The translations under genes were made by a program, and so were the position numbers. A DNA stretch of 64,000 nucleotides from Sphagnum compactum (Eukaryota; Bryophyta; Sphagnopsida; Sphagnales). Position 1 is the stretch's first letter, and each line of letters opens with the position of its first letter. Below, piece by piece: positions 57,724 through 64,000 of the stretch. The DNA is taken from NCBI GenBank assembly GCA_965153455.1, contig OZ234498.1, forward strand, positions 5,208,001 to 5,272,000, written 5' to 3'. The notes beneath the pieces were generated by a model. That model was not told where the DNA came from and did not search any database. It saw nothing but the letters and a program-made list of their open reading frames with translations.

Positions 57724-58819
57724 TGCACAATGCAGAAAAACAAAAAAGTTGGAAAAACAAATGAACATGGGTGAGCAAAAACGAGCAAAAGCTTGCATTT
57801 AGTTAAGAGTTTAGATTGTTGACATTCTAAAGTTGATGAACTTTGAAAGGTAAATAAGGCTCTAAGTTGCAACTTGAAACTTATAGTGCTCCAAGAGACT
57901 ATTTTTGAATTCATGATCTTCAAACCCTAAATGTGTCCCCCTCTCACCCATGATCAAATCATCAATCCTACCTAGGCCCTACATTGATGTGTAAGTGCAT
58001 ACCTTGAATTGAAACTTGCTGCAATTTATAACTTATTATTTAAAATGTAAATTGTTTAAGTTTTTAAAAAATTCCCAAGCTCCAACTTCCAAGTTGTTGA
58101 ACCTCAATCTTGTTGATGAACAAGGTTCAAACCTTGATTTAAATAAAATCTCAAGGTAGGTAGTGAGTAGTAGGCATATATTTATGTTCAATATACATTG
58201 TACAATAGGGGCCCAGAAAGCTTAAGGTACTAAACTTAATGGAGCATGGAAATCAACTAGTCATCATTACATTTCAAAAAAATGAATGAAAAGGTAGGAG
58301 GTCATCAGGAAAAATGGATGGCTAGATCTTCATCACATGGTTCTTGCACAACAACTTTCAATTGTAGATGGTGATTTGTACCTTCTACTATAGACATGCC
58401 CTAAACGACATGTGGTTGGCCCATATCTTCATGATGAAGAAATCTGATGGTGATCCAATGATGTTATTACGAAATGCCCATTTTCCCCCTTTTTATTGTA
58501 ACTTTTGTGGACCCTTCTAGTAGTCGAAAATTGCCGACTTTTTGCTAAAACAAAAACACTAATTCAAAATAGATGAAACGAAGCATCAAATCCTTACAAA
58601 AACACAATTGGATTTCTTAGTTGTGAAAATTTTCATCATTATTTCACACACCTTTCCAGTTTTGTCTACCTCCTTCAAGTGCTAATATAATAGCAATGCA
58701 TTCAAAACTATTTAAAATGGTTCAAAAACCTTTCCTCTATTTAACCATAGGAAGCCAAGAATCATTGGATTTAATATTATTTAAACTTTCACAAGATCCC
58801 CATTTAATTCTTCACAACA
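57724..58819. other. Intergenic, no gene seen
   Basis: AT-rich, with no recognisable protein block or RNA gene on either strand. Confidence 0.45.
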
Positions 58820-59200
58820 CAAATTTACAATATCAAGAAATTTCAATAGAATCCATGTGAAAATCATAAAATAATATGTCCATGCAACATCCATGGGCTT
58901 CAAAGTGTAACGATGGCACGAAAAATACATATTACTTTTATATAAATGACATGTTTTTTCTACTTGTGATGTTTTGATGTGAAATATGTATGATTTACAT
59001 TTTAACTAAATCTAAACAATTATCGTGATGTAATTTATGATAAAATTATGTGATTTTTGTGTATTACACATCAACATTCACATATGTCATTCAAAAACTA
59101 TGTTTCATTCGTTTAACTATTTAAAATATTGAATATATACAAATATCATTCATATTAACCATAGCACGGAATTCGTGCAATTTTTGTTAGAACCTATGAA
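58820..59200 (+). mobile_element. MITE-like element, copy A (inverted partner at 61.3 kb)
   Basis: This ~380-bp block is the inverted match, at roughly 80% by eye, of 61,312-61,692. Shared strings include AAATTTACAATATCA, TTTCAATAGAATCC, GATTTACATTTTAA, ACAAATATCATTCATATTAA and TTCGTGCAATTTTTGT. Imperfect terminal inverted repeats are visible: ATAGAATCC.TG..AAAAT at one end against ATAG.TTCGTACAAAAAT at the other, seen most clearly in copy B. No open frame. The exact ends and target duplication are uncertain. Confidence 0.65.
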
Positions 59201-60139
59201 GTCTAATAAGTTTGTGATGCAGGGTACATGTAAATTACGTTGGCTCAATTTTTGCATCCTTATGGACTTTTTACAAAGTGTATTTTATTCAAATGTCACA
59301 AACGCATTGTAAAATCATCAATTTGACAAAATATTTATGGCTTAAGATTGTCAATTTGAATAAGAATATTTATTAATGGGTGAAATTCGATAAACACACA
59401 CCAATCATATAATAATGGACTTTTAAAATGGACATATGGACTATAATATGGGTTCTGCATTAACATTCAAATACATATTTTGTTATGATTTTGTCTCAAT
59501 AATTTTTATAGGGACTCAATATATGGTGAATGATAAAAAAAAAAAGTACAACAAAAACTTTAACAAACAAATAACTATGGACTTTTGAATGACCAAATTT
59601 GGGCCTTATTTTCAAAAGTCTTAATCTTGGTCATTTTTAATTGGATTGATAAATTTTTCCCCCTAACATGTATAATAAAGGATTTTCTAGATGGGCAACT
59701 TTTCATATGGAGTTTATTAATTGATTAATCATCACATAAGGCCCACTCAACATTTTTTTTAACATTTTTTTTTCTAGTATAATGTTAAATTTTCCGTTTA
59801 TATAAACTTTTGGGGCTAGGACTCTTACCACTTTTGAGCCACCATAGTTTGCATTTACCCCCCACCTCCTAATTTTAGGTTCAAGAATTTTTTTGAAAGA
59901 TGACCAACCCATCTCCAAGACCTTACACTTGTCCCCTTATTTCATGAAGTTGAATCCAGTAGACATGGAAATTTCAAGTTCGTTTTGTACCTATTACACC
60001 TAGAATTGTAAATGTTTTTAATCATGTCGTTCTTGATTTTAATACCCCAGTTTTCATGCTCTAGATGCAAACTTAAGTCTAAAAACTATTGTTGCAGCTT
60101 TTCAAATACATGTTTTTACTAGGAAAAAAACTAAGAATG
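59201..60139. other. Spacer between MITE copy A and the hAT-like pseudogene
   Basis: AT-rich with no gene. It may include the 5' flank or terminal region of the hAT-like element that follows, but I could not find an inverted repeat. Confidence 0.4.
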
Positions 60140-62800
60140 AATGTAAATGTGATTCGGAAATTCTAAGATGTGTGGTTGGTGAATGGGCAAAACCTATGTT
60201 TGATGGTGATGGAAATCTTTCAGCAATTAGGTGCAAAATGTGCACCAAGATAAAACACAAGCAAAAATTATTAATCCCAAAGTGGGATTTTCTTTAAAAT
60301 GTGTTGGGAAAAGGAAGAATGAAGAAGGGGTTTGGGTGATGGATTTGAAATGTGCCCATGCCAAAAATGAAGTAGCATATGTGTCAATGAATCATCCATC
60401 TATTTTGCAACAAGTCTAAGGTGGGAGTGATCAAGACAATAAAAAAAAGGTGATTCAATTTGCATCAATTTTTATGTTATTTAATTAAGGGAACCCATGA
60501 CAAGTATGAGGATTAAAAACCTTTGTATGATTTTCTAAAATTGAAAAAAACCTTAAGAAACACTAGACTGACACCACCAATAGGGTGGGAAATTACAGAA
60601 CATCTCCAAAATCATATCCCAATAATTAATAAGGTTGTTATTTGTCGTACCAGGTTTGTTGCATTTACATGTGTTGAAGTTACTACCTTTGATAACCAAT
60701 CTTTGATTTCTATCCATGGTTATTGTGTTCAAGATTGGTGCCATATCCTAGTTTTGCTTTCAATTGAGCACATTGTAAAAGGATCCAATGCCCAAAATTT
60801 AACAAAGGTAATTTTGGTTGCACTTGTTAATTTTGGGTGCCTGATAGAAAAAGAAGTAGCCAATTGGCTATTATGTTTTGGTGCAAATGGTGTGAATATA
60901 TTTTAGGGCATTCAAACTTTAGTGTGATAATTTAGATTCAAAACCTATATGCCCATTTCTTGACAGGCATTCATTGTCTGATGCACAAGATAAACCTAAC
61001 ACTCCAAACCCTCTCTAGTTTGCTTATGGTGGCACAACTAAAGGCCTTACTCTAATCCCTTAATTCTTTTTTCTGCAAATTTCCTAAACACCATCTAAAG
61101 TTTGTCAAATTGGCCTAAATCATGGAAACAAAAGGGGACAAGCTATTGCGCAACATAAAGACTTGGTGGATGAGTATGTTGAGTCCACTGAAACATTTGT
61201 TATAAGAGTACCATCCTTTGTTGATGAAAATGGCATTTGATTCCGCAACTGTAGCCCAAGCAACAACAAATTTGGATCAACTTTGTGATGTCCAAATGAT
61301 GTTTGGATTGTGTTCATAGATTCGTACAAAAATTGCACGAATTTCGTGTTATGGTTAATATGAATGATATTTGTATGTATTCAATATCTTAAATATTCGA
61401 ATAGATGAGACATTGTCTCTGAATGGCATACGTGAATGTTCATGTTTAATACATAAAAATCACATAGTCTTATCCAAAAATTACATCATTGTAATTGTAC
61501 GGATTTAATTAAAATGTAAATCGTACGTATTTCACACATAACATTAGAAGTAGAAAAGACATATCATTTATATAGATATATTTTTTTTTCATGCCATTTT
61601 TACATTTTGAAGCCCGTGGATGTTGCACATACATATTATCTTACGATTTTTGCACGGATTCTATTGAAATTTCGTGATATTGTAAATTTCTGATGTATGT
61701 TGGTTGCAGTTCATTCCCTCATCAAATTTGCACAACTTTGGGATGTCTTTATGTGTGATTTCATTGCAACAATTTCCATATGTAAGGTGGATTTCTTCCA
61801 AATGTATTATGATCAAACATTTGGGTTTAAAAAGATGCCTTTAAGCATTTTAATCAATTGGTGGATTGCATTCATGAAACCATTTGTATGAAATGGATCA
61901 TAAAATTGAACATTGAACTCAATCATTTGGCATTTGAATTTGGTGAGTAACAGATATGGGCAAAATATAAAGACCAAGCCACTGGTGTCATTTCTTTTGT
62001 CACTCAAGTTGCTTATGCAGTGGTTATATTAGAAGTGAAATCATACAATGTATGGTTGTAGTTGAAAAGTTGATTTTTGAGTTAAACAACCACTTCTTTA
62101 TTTATGAACTGATCGATTCACTTGGGGTTGTTTATCCCCTGTTTTGGTTGAACCCCGATGCTGAAGGCTTTTTCCAACATCTTAATGTGATCAAATTTGT
62201 TTACTATGTGCCCAAGAAACATGGGCATGTTGGAAGTGGTATCTGGATTCCACCAGTGTTAGATCCAACAACATTGGATATGCAATGTTCTTTGTTTGTT
62301 TTGACAATGAAAGACAACTACCATGTTGCGTTAAACCTTGTAATCACAATCCCTTGACGATATTTATGGAGGCAATTTTAAAATCTCAAATTGATGTGTG
62401 CCAAATGTCAGAGTACATCAAGTTGGTAAAAATTGCAGTTCATTACAATAAAGGTGACCCTGTATGTTAAGTGATTTCATTAGGTTTTGAGAGAATTCAC
62501 TGGTCTTAGTAAACGAGGACTAGTTAGAAAGTAGTAAATTCATTAGTCTAATGAACGGGGACTAGTGAATTGCACCCACATTTTGTATTAGTTATTCAGG
62601 TCCTTGGCTCAATTAAGGATGAATGGTGTTTCAATACACTTAGTTTTATGAAAAGCAAGCTTCAAAATAAGCTAACAACTCATCTTGACTTAGTCATCCG
62701 TATGTATGCTCAAAGGTTTTACACATTCGAAAATTTTCCTTACCATCAAACCATTGAAGAATGGAAAGCTTCTCGTAGTCATTATGCATTTGATGTTTAA
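60140..62800 (+). pseudogene. Decayed hAT-like transposase (copy 2), interrupted by an insertion
   Basis: Blocks in order: zinc-finger-like N-terminus near 60,180-60,420 (GNLSAIRCKMCTKIKHKQKL); core at 60,523-60,906 (GWEITEHLQNHIPIINK, RFVAFTCVEVTTFDNQSLIS, CFGANGVNIF); a broken HCLMHKINL-like block near 60,970-61,090; LSPLKHLL..LLMKMAFDSATVAQ near 61,165-61,300. After the MITE-like insert come AVHSLIKFAQLWDVFMCDFI (61,705-61,765), EKLIFELNNHFFIYELIDSL, NPDAEGFFQHLNVIKFVYYV and SGIWIP. A smaller insertion or rearrangement of ~110 bases at 62,465-62,580 follows, and then the hAT C-terminal dimerisation block (IKDEWCFNTLSFMKSKL, THLDLVIRMYAQRFYTF) ending at 62,800. It is better preserved than copy 1 at 7.6 kb and lets the copy 1 blocks be read. 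Confidence 0.8.
61312..61692 (-). mobile_element. MITE-like element, copy B, inserted in the hAT-like pseudogene
   Basis: The transposase reading breaks after LCDVQMMFGLCS at ~61,316 and resumes with VAVHSLIKFAQ at ~61,705. The intervening ~375 bases are the inverted copy of 58,820-59,200. Copy B keeps CG dinucleotides (ATTCGTAC, TGCACGAA, CGTACG) at several places where copy A has TG or CA, so copy A looks more decayed by deamination. Confidence 0.7.
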
Positions 62801-64000
62801 GTGCTATTGTTTTCTATCTTAGGCTATTTTGGTATGTAGGTCTAAGATCAAGAATTGCCTGAGCCCCTCACTATTCTTCTTTTTATGAATGATCTTTTTC
62901 TCTTTGATTTTGATGAATATTGAATCTAGATTTTGAATTTGGCTTGTTGTGGACCTTGGCTTTGAAATATATTATATGTTTGGCTTGTTGTTTAAGTCTT
63001 GTTGTTCCACAACTAGCCCCCATTATTAGTGACAACACTTGTTCAATGATGCATGGTGCACATTGAATGTTGTGATCCATGGCAAAGTTATGGGGTGCCC
63101 ACTAGTTACTAGAGAAAGTCTCAAAAGCAATGGATTATGGATGATGGACCTTCCAATGTTAATGATTGTTTGTCTTTCAAATTAAATTTTGTTTTTGTTT
63201 CCATGATCTTGGTCACTTTGCTAACCCTTTTAAAAACTTGGTTTTATAGTTATTACAAGCTACAATAAGGCCAGAATAATGCAGTAACTATTCTACTCGT
63301 CTTTGAAATTTTGCAATTAATTGCTTGTTTGTGTAGTTTCCACCATGTGTTGTAGTGGGTAGGATCAATTTGGTTATGGTTTGATTCCCTCGCATAGCCA
63401 ATTCTTCATAATATGAGAAATGAAAATCTTACATTGCTTATGAATCCAAGAAAGTAATGGCCGCCTCACTAATACACCAACTAAAATTGAGGTCAATTCA
63501 CTAATGTCAAGCTTGAAAAAAATGGGCACTCGCTGAAACCTTCTGTGCCCAATTTGTAAGTCGTTAACCTATTCAACAATTTTGCGCTTAATGTATCCAA
63601 ATTGCTGCCCAGAATGCCCACTAGGTAGCCAACCTAACAACATGGAGAATATGGAAAGAAAAAACCTTGTTCTAAATCCTTAATGAACTTGAACACCAAA
63701 AAACAACATGGTATTTGAAAGGATAAATTGAATGATTGAAACATTGAAATTAATGGGTGTGTGGGGTTTTCATTCAAATGTAGCCTTTAATGTTAAACTA
63801 AATTTGCAAATATTCATCCATGTTTCATCCATCATATTCTTCCATAAATATTCATCCAGCGTCCATCCAACCTTAGCACCACATCACCATTTACCATGCC
63901 ATCAAAATGCCACATCACCATTTGCCACATCATGTCATGTTAGAACCACTAGGTGTTACGTCATTCGCCAATAGGGATGTTGATGTGACAAAGGGGTCAT
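62801..64000. other. Intergenic to the right edge; one SINE-like site
   Basis: No gene is seen. At about 63,345-63,405 the string TAGTGGGTAGGATCAATTTGG followed by GGTTTGATTCCC resembles the A- and B-box region of a tRNA-derived SINE, similar in layout to the site at about 10,070-10,125. Confidence 0.35.

Noticed and set aside
1-64000. CRISPR arrays, bacterial operons or phage genes
   Set aside because: No regular spacer-repeat pattern or prokaryotic gene layout; all real genes are spliced or plant-type.

Overview
The window is nuclear DNA from a land plant. Evidence: a serine acetyltransferase with a plastid-type leader and the plant C-terminal Asp-Tyr-Val-Ile end, a VAMP72-type longin R-SNARE, an RPA70 subunit with plant-type C-terminal zinc knuckles, spliced genes with GT-AG introns, and telomere-like TTTAGGG strings. 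It is AT-rich, gene-poor and full of old, broken transposons. That fits a large repeat-rich genome such as a fern, lycophyte or gymnosperm, but the sequence does not fix the clade.

Layout. 1-782 (+) is the 3' end of an RPA1 (RPA70) gene. 0.8-16.7 kb holds no intact gene: it has a decayed hAT-like transposase (7.6-9.8 kb), a degenerate telomere-like tract (10.55-11.1 kb), a dead PIF/Harbinger transposase (11.16-12.0 kb) and several tandem repeats. 16,764-18,098 (+) is an intact intronless serine acetyltransferase. 20,162-22,117 is a pogo/Tigger element with terminal inverted repeats, flanking TA and a nearly complete transposase carrying three lesions. 22.5-30.9 kb is repeat-derived sequence with a long degenerate CCTAAA-type array.

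30.9-45.1 kb is the gene-rich part. A six-exon FAD monooxygenase of the CTF2 type (-, 30,901-33,974) lies head to head with a five-exon STN1 gene (+, 34,909-36,294); I rebuilt both from splice sites and reading phase. An SMC6 pseudogene without introns follows (37,127-38,292), then a hAT fragment, then a five-exon VAMP72 R-SNARE (-, 40,694-44,777) with a probable 5'UTR intron.

45-64 kb has decayed genes (two exons of a truncated haemoglobin; a multi-exon coiled-coil protein with many stop codons), a long AT array with inverted halves, a fold-back element, and a second hAT-like transposase pseudogene interrupted by a roughly 375-bp MITE-like insert that has an inverted partner 2.1 kb upstream.

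The intact genes do not form a pathway. RPA1, STN1 and the SMC6 copy all relate to single-stranded DNA or genome maintenance, but chance explains this well enough. The points I find most worth checking are the telomere-repeat motifs in the promoter and first intron of STN1, the near-intact Tigger element, and the stop-codon pattern in the coiled-coil pseudogene.
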